NCBI RefSeq assembly: GCF_030463535.1
Contig: NC_132881.1
Span: forward strand, 44,099,271 to 44,163,270
Length of the DNA stretch: 64,000 bases
DNA from: Salminus brasiliensis
Lineage: Eukaryota > Chordata > Actinopteri > Characiformes > Bryconidae
Direction of reading: 5' to 3'
Shown: positions 59,346 through 64,000 of the stretch, in pieces
How positions within the stretch are numbered: position 1 is the first letter of the stretch
Layout: every line of letters starts with the position of its first letter
The notes under the pieces: model-generated
Database searches by the model: none
What the model saw: only the letters and a program-made list of their open reading frames with translations
Told to the model about the DNA's origin: nothing
Position numbers and translations under genes: made by a program

Positions 59346-60336
59346 CCTGAGTGGCCCTGTTTACATCGAAATGATTGCATGAAGCAGCAACTTTGGAAAA
59401 TGGATGGAATTCCCCTTTACATCAGTGTATAAGAAGGACATGTTTCCATCTGAAGCTGCACTCACATGGATTAGGTAAACAACGCTTGCCTCTTCTCCCA
59501 CACGTACTGTAGGATCAGTTAAAAAATCGGGGACTTTACAAACTACACTGGCAAAAAACAGACTGCACAGCACTTCCTCTAATAAGAGTACATCTACACA
59601 CTACCTTTTAAATCAGTTGAACTCAGTCGAATGCAATAAAAGAAGAGCAACATATGCACAAGTCTGCCTATGCACTCCTACTCACTAAATATCATGCCTT
59701 TCCCATTACAAGGTTTTTTGATTATTCACTTATGTGAGTTCCCTTACCCCCCAAAACTGGATCTTTTCTCTTCCACCTTTGCTACATTTCCTTTCAAAAT
59801 AAGAGCATATAAACGTATCTGCGAGACACTTTGTATTACTGACCTCATTAACCTCTATGCAGACGCTTTCTAGTAAGTTCATCTGAGGCATAATAGTTCT
59901 AATTACTTATTAATCATTTCTTCACTAAGCAGTTCGGACAGCTAGCCTCAGTCCCCACAAAGCAGTACACTTTTACAATAAAATCACTGTACCAACCCCC
60001 AGTTTTGCTGTGGGTCACCTCCCACCCCCACCCCCAGAGGAATACTGTGATGTATTCTGGAAATAGAAGGAGAAGAATTGAGAAAGGAAACCTCTTGCTG
60101 TTACAAGACCAGAGGAGGATACTTGCCACAAGTACGATGGCCTCATCAATTAATACGCTTGGTCACACAAAATTATCAAGTATCTTCCAGATGTTTGCTG
60201 ACTGAGGATTTGCCCTTTCCCAGTCAGATCGTATGCCCCGGTTCACACTGCCTTCAAGTAGAGTACAAACCCCGCCCTCCCGTCCCCACCTAGCAAATCA
60301 CCCACTCGTCTCATGAAGGTCCCATGAGCTGGAGGT
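59346..60336 (-). other. smad1: Proximal smad1 3' UTR (inferred)
   Basis: Non-coding sequence directly downstream of the smad1 stop. No polyadenylation signal was recognised in this first kilobase. Confidence 0.4.

Positions 60337-64000
<3,664 letters not shown>

Overview
This window is vertebrate nuclear DNA, almost certainly from a teleost fish. It has short coding exons with GT-AG introns, long (TA)n, (GT)n and (CT)n microsatellites, many decayed Tc1-like transposon fragments, and tRNA-derived SINEs of a kind I associate with ostariophysan fish. A characin-like species is my best guess, but that rests on repeat style only. There is no prokaryotic operon, CRISPR array, phage or defence-type cassette here.

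Three genes have support. From the left edge to 13958 (+) lie the last five coding exons of hhip (hedgehog-interacting protein). They cover the end of the beta-propeller and two EGF repeats, and the protein ends in the family's conserved tail. A 3' UTR of about 3 kb follows. From 32031 to 41600 (+) lies a six-exon gene for a small secreted EGF-repeat protein built like the N-terminal half of nephronectin/EGFL6, with no sign of the C-terminal MAM domain. Its third exon carries a frame break that looks like a deletion fusing two EGF exons, and its last EGF repeat lacks a disulphide cysteine, so it may be decaying. From 60337 to 62624 (-) lie the last three coding exons of smad1, encoding most of the MH2 domain and the C-terminal SSVS phosphorylation motif. 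The rest of smad1 is beyond the right edge.

Everything between is intron or intergenic DNA rich in repeats. The 10.9-kb hhip intron holds a complete 366-bp hAT-type MITE with an 8-bp target duplication, a cluster of tRNA-like repeats, a Tc1 remnant, and a 1-kb element made of ~200-bp repeats. The hhip to EGF-gene interval holds a perfect 96-bp palindrome, several Tc1-derived elements, and a 63-bp minisatellite with 13.6 copies. The EGF-gene to smad1 interval holds three copies of a ~430-bp repeat, several SINEs, and a near-identical 280-bp duplication.

HHIP restrains Hedgehog ligands and SMAD1 carries BMP signals, but nothing in the sequence shows that the three genes act together. The most interesting object is the unnamed EGF-repeat gene. 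I did not find a convincing new biological system beyond it.
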